From the IMG/VR virus record IMGVR_UViG_3300018428_000028, positions 1 to 53,661 of that record: a stretch of DNA of 53,661 nucleotides; one strand, 5' to 3'. Both the position numbers and the translations under genes were made by a program. Positions 25,397-33,837 of the stretch are shown piece after piece (positions within the stretch are counted from its first letter, which is position 1; the number at the start of each line of letters is the position of its first letter). Source of the stretch: a virus. The notes below the pieces were generated by a model. The model ran no database searches. It was not told where the DNA came from and saw only the letters and a list, made by a program, of their open reading frames with translations.

Positions 25397-25404
25397 TATT
25401 TACT
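25397..25404 (-). promoter_or_regulatory. Late promoter, gp16
   Basis: AGTAAATA on the minus strand, five bases before the ATG at 25391 and overlapping the gp4 stop. Confidence 0.65.
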
Positions 25405-25840
25405 TACGTTTGCCTTGATGGAACAACTGCTCTTCTGACACCACTCTGAAACCTATTCTTCTCTGCTTTGCATACGCCGACGCGGCCTCCCATTTGGCCT
25501 GATTAATCACGACTTGTTTCTTTTTACCCATGCTCCGTCCTGCCGATTCCATGTTTGTTTGCGACATTGGTTTTACTTCTATCATCTCGGCGTGTTTCTT
25601 TCCCGTCTTGTCAATGTACACGACAAAGAAGTCGGGCACGTAAACTGTGTACTTGCCTGTGAATGGATGCCTGTAAGGAATCTTGATTGACTCTGATGCC
25701 CATTGATAAACATTTGGATGTTCATCGCATAGGCGCATGAAAGCGTGTTCCCAACTGCTTCTATATGTTGGAGTCTTGATGCCAACATATTTTTCACCGT
25801 TCTTAGGTGAGAACTTTCCATTTGCGAATCTAGGAATCAT
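25400..25840 (-). CDS. 4: gp4-like head completion nuclease
   Basis: A 146-residue protein of the T4 gp4 (gp50) head-completion family. The start IPRFANGKFSPKNGEKYVG, then YRSSWEHAFMRLCD, matches. PD at 69-70, then Glu88-x-Lys90 in IEVKP, forms a PD-(D/E)xK nuclease site. The family finishes DNA-filled heads before tail joining. Its start codon shares a base with the upstream stop at 25840. Confidence 0.8.
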   Translation of the reverse strand: MIPRFANGKFSPKNGEKYVGIKTPTYRSSWEHAFMRLCDEHPNVYQWASESIKIPYRHPFTGKYTVYVPDFFVVYIDKTGKKHAEMIEVKPMSQTNMESAGRSMGKKKQVVINQAKWEAASAYAKQRRIGFRVVSEEQLFHQGKRK

Positions 25841-26217
25841 TAATCTATTATATTTCTAGATACTGTTCCTGTTGTGTTGAGGGTCTGTCTTACTCCCAGC
25901 CTACTGGATTTGTACCTGTTGGCATTTAAAATTATTGTGATAAGTTCACTGAGCTTTGCAGGTGAGGCGTAGGTCAATTTGTCTAAAATTTCCTGAGGTT
26001 TTACACTATCAATCTTTGCCTGTGATAATATCACGTATGCTGTTGACTCTGCTGAAGTTCTTGTGAAACCTCTCTTAACGAAGAAGGCCACAGTGCTGTC
26101 GTACTCACCAACGTTGAACTGGTACTCTGTTTGGTAGTTTGTTGTCGTTAGTTTTTCGATTGTTTTGTCTAACTCGTTTTGTTGTTTTGGCGGTAAGTTT
26201 GTGTAAAATTCTGCCAT
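25840..26217 (-). CDS. Small conserved structural-type protein
   Basis: A 125-residue protein starting MAEFYTNLPPKQQNEL with FFVKRGFTRTSAESTAYVILSQAKID, and ending RYKSSRLGVRQTLNTTGTVSRNIID. This pattern is familiar from marine T4-like phages as a virion protein beside gp4. I cannot map it to a T4 gene with certainty; gp53 is a positional guess only. It overlaps both neighbours by one base, so it is co-transcribed with the tail-tube-like gene. Confidence 0.6.
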   Translation of the reverse strand: MAEFYTNLPPKQQNELDKTIEKLTTTNYQTEYQFNVGEYDSTVAFFVKRGFTRTSAESTAYVILSQAKIDSVKPQEILDKLTYASPAKLSELITIILNANRYKSSRLGVRQTLNTTGTVSRNIID

Positions 26218-27611
26218 TATAATCCTGCTTTCTCGACTGCGATCTCTACGTCTTGTGATGATCTTTCAATTTTTATGTATCCTTCGGTCACTAACTTTCT
26301 TACGTCTGTGATTGCCTTGTTTTCATACACTGTCTTGACGGTGTTTGAACTGCCGGCGTATTCCAGATCCGATTCTGCCACAGATAAGTCTTTTCGAGAT
26401 CCTATGTCTTTGAAGTATATACTTGCGGCGATTTCATCTTTAACTTCTTGGTTGTTCGAAATTAGGTTAAAGGCCTCGTCCGCTGTCAAGAAGTTAACTG
26501 TGTCTAATGTTGGCGTAGTCACCACACTGTTGTTGCTGTTGTTTGTGTTGTCTGTGGTTCCTTTTGCTGAGGCCACTAGTGCAACAGTCGCCGCCGCGGC
26601 CGCAGTGCCCACTGCGAATCTGCCTACAGGATTCGTTATAGTGCCTGCCTGTTTTCCAACCTCCAGCACTCCTTTCTTGGCCAGCCCTTTTAGTTCCTCT
26701 TTTGCATCTTTCTTTTTAATTTTTTTGGCGTTTCTATATGTGTTTGATGCTGTGAGAATTGCTCCAAGCACATTTCCTTCACTTACATTTCTGATTACAG
26801 ATCCAACACCGTCCACGATACCTCCAGGACCAAAAATACTGTTTGTACCTCCGCCTAACACTGTCAAAGGTGACGGTTCCTTGTCATAGTGTATGGTCGC
26901 GAATCCTGGAATTTCTCCTTTACCTATAGTGCCTGTCTGGTATATGACTGTTTCATAAAGTATTTGCATAGTGTTTGCTAAAACACCCTGTCCGTCAGCG
27001 GCATCCAGATTGTCGTGACTGAATGAGCCTATCTTTGGATTGACCAACGACATTGATGTGAAACGTTGTTTGTGTAACACAAAAATCTCAATGCCCCTCA
27101 GGTAAGGTTTTTTCCTTTGAGCCGGAGTATCCATACCAAATTTGTTTGTCCTTCTGGCACTTCCATATAGATAATAATCGTCTTTGGTCGCATCGATGCT
27201 CAGATCTGAATTCATTGACACAGAGTCTGCTATGTGGTACTCATAATATTTTTTCCAAAATGCATTGACTGTGTCTGCATGGTCGTCATGGAACGTGATG
27301 TTCACAGGTTCGTACGCTATCCTCGTTGCCAGGTACATCTTCTTGTTGTACTGCGTTTTCTCCTCCACGCTCATGTCGAACTTTGGTAGGTCACAGGCCT
27401 TTACCAGCATGTTGAGTTCAAACTTTTCACTCTGGCTGAATGCTGTCGCAAACAGGCTCTCATCTGTGTCGAAAACCACGTGGAACAGGAACTTTTGCTT
27501 CGGCATCAATTTATGATTGTTATCAATGTACAATCTTGATGCGTGCCTGTAGTCCTTCATTCCGGGAAGGTTGTCTTGGAAGCCCTGTAAAAAATTATTG
27601 ATGCTTGGCAT
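26217..27611 (-). CDS. Tail-tube-like (gp19/gp54-fold) protein
   Basis: A 464-residue protein from the ATG at 27611; a GTG at 27629 is in frame but lies inside the late octamer. The first 220 residues follow the gp19 tube fold (KFLFHVVFDT, VKACDLPKFDMSVEEKTQYN, PVNITFHDD, YLRGIEIFVLHKQRF, MQILYETVIYQ). The rest is a separate region with an Ala-rich hydrophobic run (GTAAAAATVALVAS) near 343-357. A tail-tube initiator (gp54-like) or second tube protein is likely. Confidence 0.6.
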   Translation of the reverse strand: MPSINNFLQGFQDNLPGMKDYRHASRLYIDNNHKLMPKQKFLFHVVFDTDESLFATAFSQSEKFELNMLVKACDLPKFDMSVEEKTQYNKKMYLATRIAYEPVNITFHDDHADTVNAFWKKYYEYHIADSVSMNSDLSIDATKDDYYLYGSARRTNKFGMDTPAQRKKPYLRGIEIFVLHKQRFTSMSLVNPKIGSFSHDNLDAADGQGVLANTMQILYETVIYQTGTIGKGEIPGFATIHYDKEPSPLTVLGGGTNSIFGPGGIVDGVGSVIRNVSEGNVLGAILTASNTYRNAKKIKKKDAKEELKGLAKKGVLEVGKQAGTITNPVGRFAVGTAAAAATVALVASAKGTTDNTNNSNNSVVTTPTLDTVNFLTADEAFNLISNNQEVKDEIAASIYFKDIGSRKDLSVAESDLEYAGSSNTVKTVYENKAITDVRKLVTEGYIKIERSSQDVEIAVEKAGL

Positions 27612-27616
27612 ATGGA

Positions 27617-27624
27617 TATTTATG
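27617..27624 (-). promoter_or_regulatory. Late promoter, tail-tube-like gene
   Basis: CATAAATA on the minus strand, five bases before the ATG at 27611 and just after a terminator hairpin. Confidence 0.75.
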
Positions 27625-27629
27625 GCCAC

Positions 27630-27655
27630 AAAAAAAGCGCCTTTAAAGACGCTTT
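27630..27655 (-). terminator. Rho-independent terminator after gp19
   Basis: On the minus strand an AAAGCG...CGCTTT stem with an inner CTTT/AAAG pairing is followed by seven Us. It lies about 30 bases beyond the gp19 stop. Confidence 0.8.
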
Positions 27656-27685
27656 CTTTGTTTATAATTGCTGATCTAAATTGTA

Positions 27686-28306
27686 TTAACCACCAGTACT
27701 CAATGTACCCACAGTTCTCGCCACCGCTGAACCTATACCAGTACCTTGAGGAGTTTGGATACAGTTGTCGTATCTTACTGACATCGTGATAGTTGCTGGA
27801 TCTGAAGTTGCGTATGCTAGTGTGTTGTAGTTAACGTTCTCTACGTATGCACCGTATAACTCAAATGTTTCTAACACATTTGGTGCACTTGCGCCGTTAC
27901 CACCGTCTAGCATTTCAATTCTAGCAGTAAATTTGTAATCAATACCTGATGCCGCCGAACTTTGCTCGAAGAAATCAAATTGTTTCTGGATCTGTTCGCC
28001 AACCAATTTAGTTACTGAATTGTTTACATCATCTCTTAAATTAATTGTAATTGGTTCCCAAGTATGTTTACCTGCAACATATACTTTAGAGTTGTAAACA
28101 TCTAATGTAACGTTGTCAAAAGTAAGATTTGGTCTTGTAATATCAATTACTTGTTTTGTAAGTTCTGATCTTGGTGTTGATACTCCAAAATTCTCCAGGA
28201 TCGCTCTGAAACGATACTGTAGTTTTGGCATCAATAAGCCTTGTGATGCTGAACTCTGATCGTTTGCTAAAGGTACTGTGAATTTTGATAAAGTTGATAT
28301 TGCCAT
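27686..28306 (-). CDS. 19: gp19 tail tube protein
   Basis: A 206-residue tail tube subunit, versus 163 in T4. Key segments are KLQYRFRAILENFGV, VIDITRPNLTFDNVTLDVYNSKVYVAGKHTWEPITINLRDD, and NTLAYATSDPATITMSVRYDNC, which match the gp19 fold. It lies right behind the sheath gene, as in T4. A late octamer at 28317-28324 overlaps an AGGAG Shine-Dalgarno, so it can be read from its own RNA or from gp18 read-through. Confidence 0.9.
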   Translation of the reverse strand: MAISTLSKFTVPLANDQSSASQGLLMPKLQYRFRAILENFGVSTPRSELTKQVIDITRPNLTFDNVTLDVYNSKVYVAGKHTWEPITINLRDDVNNSVTKLVGEQIQKQFDFFEQSSAASGIDYKFTARIEMLDGGNGASAPNVLETFELYGAYVENVNYNTLAYATSDPATITMSVRYDNCIQTPQGTGIGSAVARTVGTLSTGG

Positions 28307-28316
28307 CTGTTTCTCC

Positions 28317-28324
28317 TATTTATT
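28317..28324 (-). promoter_or_regulatory. Late promoter, gp19
   Basis: AATAAATA on the minus strand, ten bases before the gp19 ATG. AGGAG follows at once, so RNA from here would start within or after the Shine-Dalgarno. Confidence 0.7.
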
Positions 28325-28330
28325 CCAAAA

Positions 28331-31300
28331 TTAGTTCCCTAAATTTGCAATCTCCCCTGTGTTTTTGATTCTTAATGGTATGTAGATAAATTCAACCGAT
28401 TTCACAGGTTCAATCGCTATGTCCACATAAAGTTCATTTCTGTCTATCCTTGTAGGTGTGTTGTTTGTGTCATCACAAACTACTAGGAAGTCATACAACG
28501 CTCTTTGTCCAACTAGTTCTAACAAGAATGACTCGATCGATTGTTTGATCTCGTTCCTTGTCAACTCATCATTTGGTTCGAAAATAAACGGTTTAGCAAT
28601 TGAATCCAATTGTGTTCTTAGATACACTGCTAGTCTTGATACGTTGATTCTGTCTAAGGCAGAACTAGCCGATGTTTTAGTCAAGTTTCCAAAGTTCACA
28701 ATACCTGCTCCTGAGAAGAAAGTTATTGGATTGATCTTCACTTCGTGCATTGAATCTCTTACAGATTCAGTCACAGAGATCGTTTCGAACTCTCCACTTG
28801 CTGAGTCAATGTAACCAACTGAAGTTGCGTTGTCCACAACACCTCTTCTTGTACCTGCTGGTGCAAACCATGGGAAAGCAACGTTGTCGTTGTTTGCCAG
28901 TGTTCTCATCATCATGTGTGATGCCGGAACAACAATTGATTTACCTGTATTGTCTGTTGTCAGACCCGATGGATAAAATACTCCAAGGTAATCACTTGCG
29001 CTTACTAGTCCGTCCTCACCGTTGTCTGTGGCACCCGCTGTGTTGTTGGCCCAGCTCTGTATAGACGTCGCTGTGCCTTCTAGTCTTAAAGGTGTGTCAC
29101 CAACAACAAACGCTGTGTTGTTTCTGTCTGTGTTTAGGTTAATCATGTTTGAAATCGCTTCTGGGTAACCAGGACAAGCAATCACGTTGAAACCTCTTTG
29201 GTCTTCCCTTATCGCTTGGTTTGTGTCGATCTCAGATTTAATTTGTTCAACTATGACTTTTCGCTGAGACTTTCTACCAAATGATCCTGATCCGTCGGCA
29301 TTGTTGTTCGATTTTGTTATCCATCTGTCTGGGTAGTAACTAGATACGCTCTCGTTGTTGTATCTTGGGTTACCCAAACCAGAAGAACCTGATCCAGGAT
29401 ATTTGCTTGTTGTGATGTAACTGTTTTTGTATTCTTTAACATTGTAACCACTTCTTCTAGTGTTCCATAGCAAGATACCTTGAGGGTATAAAGCCGGATT
29501 TGGTGCATCTGGATCTAGGAAGTCATCACTCAAAAGATTTTTGATTGAACTGAAAGCACCTGCTCCTGTGTTTCCTTCTGCCCGCTTCTCGCTTGAAGTG
29601 TGTGATCTTGCGTCGGCAAAAACAACACCATCTTCTGTTGTTTGGTCTGCCTTGTCAACAAGTTCCCAAGCCGCTCCTGACGTAGTCACTGCAACTTGGT
29701 TGGCTGTGTTTGTAGAGCTCAATGTTGCAGAAGTGTTGTATTTGTAAAGTTTTGGATAGTTTTCCAAGTCACTTGTATCAATCCATAAGTCGTTGTTCAC
29801 AAGTGCTGTTCCATCTGACTGGGTAGTTGGTGCTGTTGCACTGAACTGTGGTCCATTTGGATCGGTTGTAGCGTAAACTTCTCTGTAACCTTTCCAAGTT
29901 GTTCCGTTGTGCGTCATGATGTCTGCTTCGTCTATTGTGGTGCTGTACCATAATGTACCGTCTGCTGGCTCATTAGTTGGTGCACTTGAAGATGCAGTGT
30001 AGCTCAAACGTTTCCAGTTGGAAGCAACAACTTCATTTCCTGTTGTTGAATCTTCAGAGTCGCCTGTTGGTGCAACGTACAAGTTGTCGATCTTTGTAGT
30101 GCTGTTAGTCTCGTATCCACCGTAATCGTGTGCTTGTGATACACCCAAACCAGCATCTCCCAAAGGATCTCCCGATATGTTGTTCATTCTGAATTCACCA
30201 CCCAATTTGTGTTTTATCTGGATTGCACCTTTGTACTCTCCTGATGAAACAATAGATGCTTCAAGATTCGTGAAACCTGCGGCTGTGAATGCAGTGACGA
30301 AGTCCTCGTTGTCAGCCAAGGTAGATCCATCACCTGATTGTATTGTAACTCTTTTCGCCGTCGCTAACGATGAACTGTTCTTAACTGATTCTTGAACATC
30401 AAAAGTCTCGTTATGAGTGAAACTTGGTTGTGTAGTTTTGGACTGGATTACTGTTTCTCCGCCCTCGTATCTGAAAAGTTGGAAGTCACCCTGCTCTCTT
30501 GTGTCATCCTGAGCACTTACAGGGTCATTGTTTTCAGTCACGTTGAATTGTGTGTACACTGTACCCACTGTGATTGCTGTACCACCTGTTGAAGGATCTA
30601 GGTTGTAGATCGCAGTCTGATGGTTTGCGTAAAGTGGCGCACTTACAGTTGAAAAACTTGCATTTGCCGAGCTGTAAAGTTTAGCAACAATGTTTGCACC
30701 TGAGTTGGCGCTTGTTGTCTTGAACCAAACTGAACCGTTGGGTCTGTCCTCGTCTGCTGTTTTCCAAGTTGGTCTTGACGTGTGAGCCGCTTGAAAAAAT
30801 TTAGCACCGTTGTATGTGCCTGCTGTGATTCCTAGTTCAGCAAGTACACCGTTGCCCTCTTCGAACCTGATAGTGTTGTTGCCTGCTGTAGAGTCACCAG
30901 TCCTTACACCATTGTGGAAGATTTCTAAAGCACTTGTTGTGCTGTTGATCGATGCTGTAACTCCCGGAGAGTTTGCAGTGTTGATAGCATCTCTCACGTC
31001 TGTTAGAGCGACACCGCCAGGTGTCACTGTGGTCCCGTTGATTGTGAAAGTGTTACCACTAGTTACTGTAGTGCCTGACGCAACCGAAACGATAGGATGA
31101 GAACTGTGCCATCCCGGAGTTCCGAGTTGTTTCCATTCGTTGCTGGCGTTTTTGTAATAGATTTTGTTTGTTACATGAGTTGTGTTGATGGCGTAGTCTC
31201 CTATTGATCCCACTGATGTCTTTGGAGCACCAGTCGTTGCGTTACCTACCAGGTCAGTACGTGATGTGATCAAGATTGGAGTTTTTGCCGTGAATTTCTG

Positions 31301-31759
31301 ATCTGTCTGAGACCACTCAAAGATGCCATAATTGCTTGATGCAAGGTCAAACCAGTATGTGCCATCTGTTGGGTTCGCTGTTGGAGCCGTTGCACTTCCG
31401 ATCAATTCCGACGTGTCAACATTTGTTCTTAACACGTATGCTCTGTTGGCAACGCCCAAGAAACTGTATGCCGCTTGTAGTCCCCACTCATTTAATTCAT
31501 ATCCATGTAATGGGTTGCCTGAAGCGTCTGTGTAGAATTTTGGATCTCCAAAAGTCTCTGTCAATTCTCTCTGTGATGAAATCAGGTATGCTGTATTGGC
31601 GTTAGCAGATTGTGTTCCTGCCGCTGTGCCGTCTCCTGCACCGTTTGCCTTGTCCTTTGATGATGCTACTATGAATAGTGGTGTAGTACCCGCATCTGAT
31701 GGTACGTAGAAACTTTCGTTTATTACTGAAACTTCTACTCCTGGTGATGTTAAAGCCAT
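28331..31759 (-). CDS. 18: gp18 tail sheath protein with large insertion
   Basis: An 1142-residue tail sheath protein, far longer than T4 gp18 (659). The N-terminal 115 residues (MALTSPGVEVSVINESFY, LTETFGDPKF) and the C-terminal 370 (VIACPGYPEAISNMI, SHMMMRTLANNDN, ITFFSGAGIVNFG, SFLLELVGQRALYDFLVVCDD, VEFIYIPLRI) are sheath-like. Between them is a long insertion of short beta-type modules (DGTYWFDL, NGSVWFKTT, DGTLWYSTT, NNDLWIDTS) probably displayed outside the contractile tail. A strong Shine-Dalgarno (AAGGAGAA) and a late octamer at 31801 precede the ATG. Confidence 0.92.
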   Translation of the reverse strand: MALTSPGVEVSVINESFYVPSDAGTTPLFIVASSKDKANGAGDGTAAGTQSANANTAYLISSQRELTETFGDPKFYTDASGNPLHGYELNEWGLQAAYSFLGVANRAYVLRTNVDTSELIGSATAPTANPTDGTYWFDLASSNYGIFEWSQTDQKFTAKTPILITSRTDLVGNATTGAPKTSVGSIGDYAINTTHVTNKIYYKNASNEWKQLGTPGWHSSHPIVSVASGTTVTSGNTFTINGTTVTPGGVALTDVRDAINTANSPGVTASINSTTSALEIFHNGVRTGDSTAGNNTIRFEEGNGVLAELGITAGTYNGAKFFQAAHTSRPTWKTADEDRPNGSVWFKTTSANSGANIVAKLYSSANASFSTVSAPLYANHQTAIYNLDPSTGGTAITVGTVYTQFNVTENNDPVSAQDDTREQGDFQLFRYEGGETVIQSKTTQPSFTHNETFDVQESVKNSSSLATAKRVTIQSGDGSTLADNEDFVTAFTAAGFTNLEASIVSSGEYKGAIQIKHKLGGEFRMNNISGDPLGDAGLGVSQAHDYGGYETNSTTKIDNLYVAPTGDSEDSTTGNEVVASNWKRLSYTASSSAPTNEPADGTLWYSTTIDEADIMTHNGTTWKGYREVYATTDPNGPQFSATAPTTQSDGTALVNNDLWIDTSDLENYPKLYKYNTSATLSSTNTANQVAVTTSGAAWELVDKADQTTEDGVVFADARSHTSSEKRAEGNTGAGAFSSIKNLLSDDFLDPDAPNPALYPQGILLWNTRRSGYNVKEYKNSYITTSKYPGSGSSGLGNPRYNNESVSSYYPDRWITKSNNNADGSGSFGRKSQRKVIVEQIKSEIDTNQAIREDQRGFNVIACPGYPEAISNMINLNTDRNNTAFVVGDTPLRLEGTATSIQSWANNTAGATDNGEDGLVSASDYLGVFYPSGLTTDNTGKSIVVPASHMMMRTLANNDNVAFPWFAPAGTRRGVVDNATSVGYIDSASGEFETISVTESVRDSMHEVKINPITFFSGAGIVNFGNLTKTSASSALDRINVSRLAVYLRTQLDSIAKPFIFEPNDELTRNEIKQSIESFLLELVGQRALYDFLVVCDDTNNTPTRIDRNELYVDIAIEPVKSVEFIYIPLRIKNTGEIANLGN

Positions 31760-31800
31760 TTTTCGTATTCTCCTTGCAAGTGTTACGTATATACTAGAGT

Positions 31801-31808
31801 TATTTATT
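31801..31808 (-). promoter_or_regulatory. Late promoter, gp18
   Basis: AATAAATA on the minus strand, about 41 bases before the gp18 ATG. The leader holds AAGGAGAA at about 31768-31775, the conventional arrangement. Confidence 0.75.
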
Positions 31809-31850
31809 CAATCATACGGTTTTTACGACAAAATTTACCATTTAACAGGT

Positions 31851-31862
31851 GCCTATATAGGC
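31851..31862. repeat. 12-base perfect palindrome between gp18 and zinc-ribbon gene
   Basis: GCCTATATAGGC lies in the divergent gap, 3 bases before the plus-strand late octamer. It could be an operator or a chance inverted repeat. Confidence 0.4.
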
Positions 31863-31864
31863 GA

Positions 31865-31872
31865 CGTAAATA
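31865..31872 (+). promoter_or_regulatory. Late promoter, zinc-ribbon gene
   Basis: CGTAAATA on the plus strand, six bases before the ATG at 31879. Confidence 0.6.
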
Positions 31873-31878
31873 TAGCAT

Positions 31879-32238
31879 ATGAGCGATAACCTTAGACCGT
31901 TGTGTGAACAGTGCAAGTCCAAACCTAAAGCATATGCGTACCGTCGTTATGGTAAAGTTTATTGGAGGAGACTATGTGATTCGTGCAATCGTAAAAAGGC
32001 AGGCAAGAGGATTGGTGGCATCACAGCACTGCAAAGGTCTGGTTACAAAAAAGCCAGGAAATGTGAGTTGTGTGGTTTCAGGGCCACAGAATCAACCCAG
32101 TTGGATGTGTTGTTTATTGATGGGAATCTGCGTAATACCAACGCTTCTAACTTAAAAACAGTTTGTGCCAATTGCCAAAGGTTGAGTGGAACCCGAAGGC
32201 TTGGATGGCGCATGGGTGATCTTGTTGCTGACGATTAG
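31879..32238 (+). CDS. Zinc-ribbon / degenerate HNH-like protein
   Basis: A 119-residue protein with four CxxC pairs: Cys9/12, 33/36, 62/65 and 96/99. Residues 62-99 follow the HNH endonuclease layout (CELCG, LDVLFIDGNLRNTN, NLKTVCANCQ). The first catalytic-site histidines of HNH (VHHIDGN) are replaced by Leu-Phe, so cleavage is unlikely. The first half is a separate zinc ribbon with basic residues. Nucleic-acid binding is probable. Its last 87 bases overlap the end of the convergent dNMP kinase gene. Confidence 0.75.
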   Translation: MSDNLRPLCEQCKSKPKAYAYRRYGKVYWRRLCDSCNRKKAGKRIGGITALQRSGYKKARKCELCGFRATESTQLDVLFIDGNLRNTNASNLKTVCANCQRLSGTRRLGWRMGDLVADD

Positions 32239-32805
32239 GTCATCTACTTTTTTGTATAGTTCTTCTAATGATCCGTTATTTTCAATGGTGAAATCAAAAT
32301 CAGACCTTGCCCAAACATACTCAGATGAATGCACACCCTGTGGTACTATATTGCCTTCCACGTAATTTGTGAACCATTCTGGATCGTTACCTTTCTTTAC
32401 ACGTATTATCTTGCCGCCACGTGCTCTGATCTGATCAATCTCATTAGGAAATCTTGTGTCAGATATCACAGTGGGTTTGCCGTCATATCTGCCCAGGCAA
32501 CTGTCCACCCATATTGCGTCATACATCTGACCTCTCATGACTTCTGTGCCAAAATGTTGCAGAACCCAGCGCGGAGTCACGTCCTTGCCAAACTGTTGGC
32601 TCCAAAAAGCATCAGGTTTTTCACGCCATTCTCTGCTTTCTTTTGTACTTCCTTCCAACATTTCTCTGTTCCAATTGAACATGGCCGCGACAGCGTCCTT
32701 GAGACTTTTCGCAAAACTGTCCCTTCTGTAGCCATGCTTGTCCACCAGCCTTTGTGCGGCGGTGTCTTTACCAGAACCAATTAGTCCTACAATTCCTATA
32801 AGCAT
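32152..32805 (-). CDS. 1: Deoxynucleoside monophosphate kinase (gp1-like)
   Basis: A 217-residue kinase of the T4 gene 1 type, which phosphorylates dNMPs to feed phage DNA synthesis. P-loop GLIGSGKD is at 7-14; SFAKSLKDAVAAMFNW, VLQHFGTEVMR and ISDTRFPNEIDQIRARGG are characteristic. The last 25 residues have no counterpart I recognise and overlap the convergent gene. A CTAAATA element overlaps its ATG but may be chance. Confidence 0.88.
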   Translation of the reverse strand: MLIGIVGLIGSGKDTAAQRLVDKHGYRRDSFAKSLKDAVAAMFNWNREMLEGSTKESREWREKPDAFWSQQFGKDVTPRWVLQHFGTEVMRGQMYDAIWVDSCLGRYDGKPTVISDTRFPNEIDQIRARGGKIIRVKKGNDPEWFTNYVEGNIVPQGVHSSEYVWARSDFDFTIENNGSLEELYKKVDDLIVSNKITHAPSKPSGSTQPLAIGTNCF

Positions 32806-32817
32806 ATTTAGATTATA

Positions 32818-33000
32818 CTATTTTTTTAGACGTCTTTCAATCTCTTTTTTGGCTTCCTGTACAGTGGCCAATATTGTTTTACGAAAATCTTTTTTACCTT
32901 TTTTGAGAGCGAGTAGGCTCATATTTTCAAGGTCTGTAACAACGACTTCCAGTTCGTCTATGCTGAGGTCAGAGTATCTTCTATATCTGGAATCTGTCAT
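32818..33000 (-). CDS. Small basic helical protein
   Basis: A 60-residue protein: SRYRRYSDLSIDELEVVVTDLENM, then a lysine/arginine-rich helix ending EIERRLKK. It is likely a short coiled coil. It sits between gp13 and dNMP kinase, and a late octamer ends eight bases before the ATG, which supports it being real. Function unknown. Confidence 0.6.
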   Translation of the reverse strand: MTDSRYRRYSDLSIDELEVVVTDLENMSLLALKKGKKDFRKTILATVQEAKKEIERRLKK

Positions 33001-33008
33001 TTCGCTAT

Positions 33009-33016
33009 TATTTAAT
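33009..33016 (-). promoter_or_regulatory. Late promoter, 60-residue gene
   Basis: ATTAAATA on the minus strand, eight bases before the ATG at 33000. Confidence 0.55.
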
Positions 33017-33032
33017 TTTAAGAATGTTGGTA

Positions 33033-33794
33033 TTAACCAATAACAAAACTGTGAGGTGTTCCGCCCTCTTGGAAGTTGCCTATCTCTTGGTCAAGTCTTT
33101 CCATTTCTGTCATGCCCTGCTGTTTAAGTTCAGCACCGTTCAGGGTGGTACCACCTTGTGGACCTGCTATGGTGTTGAACTTGCCTCTGGCCTCGCCTAG
33201 CATGGTTTTGCACACAGCAAGTGTGTAATCTCTGATCCAAGGCTTTGCGTATATGTCTTTGAACAATGTTATGTCTGGTCTGTAGTTGTCTGTGTGCATA
33301 AGCACAGTTTCGTTGTCTGCTCTTGGCCTTTGTGTGATAGTCAATTTTTTAGTGGCGTTGTCATAATGGAACTGTATGAAACTACCGAACAATTTTCCAA
33401 CAAGTTCTTGATAACTTGCAAAGGCATAATAAGTGGCAAGGCCTCCGGTGGCTCCTGCTCTCAGTAGATAGGTGTTTGTGTAGGCAAGGTTGAATGGCTC
33501 GAAAAGTGTGCCACCTTCACCGCCCTCTGTACGTGAACCAACAGTCCTACGATTCAAGTTTCTCACGTTGATTACTTCATCTGGTAGAATGTAGGAATTT
33601 TGGTTCTTTTTAAGTTCCAAGAAAGCATATGATTCTTCAACTGCGTTTGAAGATCTCTGTCTGTATCTGTTTGTGGCTCTTTCTAGGGCCGTCTGGTAGT
33701 GTTTTGGGTCTAATTCAACATCGATCATGCCCTCACCGAGGTTATTTTTCACATAATCAAATATCTCTTGTTGACCTGTTTGAAGTTCTGACAT
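33033..33794 (-). CDS. 13: gp13 neck protein
   Basis: A 253-residue neck protein (T4 gp13, 309). Diagnostic parts are QEIFDYVKNNLGEGMIDVELDPKHYQTALERA, SYILPDEVINVRNL, and KDIYAKPWIRDYTLAVCKTMLGEARGKF. gp13 and gp14 close the filled head and join the tail. ATGs at 33800 and 33794 are possible; the late octamer overlaps the first and lies five bases before the second, so I chose 33794. Confidence 0.88.
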   Translation of the reverse strand: MSELQTGQQEIFDYVKNNLGEGMIDVELDPKHYQTALERATNRYRQRSSNAVEESYAFLELKKNQNSYILPDEVINVRNLNRRTVGSRTEGGEGGTLFEPFNLAYTNTYLLRAGATGGLATYYAFASYQELVGKLFGSFIQFHYDNATKKLTITQRPRADNETVLMHTDNYRPDITLFKDIYAKPWIRDYTLAVCKTMLGEARGKFNTIAGPQGGTTLNGAELKQQGMTEMERLDQEIGNFQEGGTPHSFVIG

Positions 33795-33799
33795 ACTCA

Positions 33800-33807
33800 T
33801 ATTTATT
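33800..33807 (-). promoter_or_regulatory. Late promoter, gp13
   Basis: AATAAATA on the minus strand, five bases before the ATG at 33794. Back-to-back with the gp14 promoter. Confidence 0.7.
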
Positions 33808-33821
33808 GCCTTTGCCTGCAC

Positions 33822-33829
33822 AATAAATA
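33822..33829 (+). promoter_or_regulatory. Late promoter, gp14
   Basis: AATAAATA on the plus strand, eight bases before the ATG at 33838; predicted start about 33835. Confidence 0.75.
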
Positions 33830-33837
33830 TGTGTGAT

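Noticed and set aside
32805-32812. TCTAAATA as late promoter of dNMP kinase
   Set aside because: It overlaps the start codon, with no ATG at the expected distance; kinase genes are usually early or middle.
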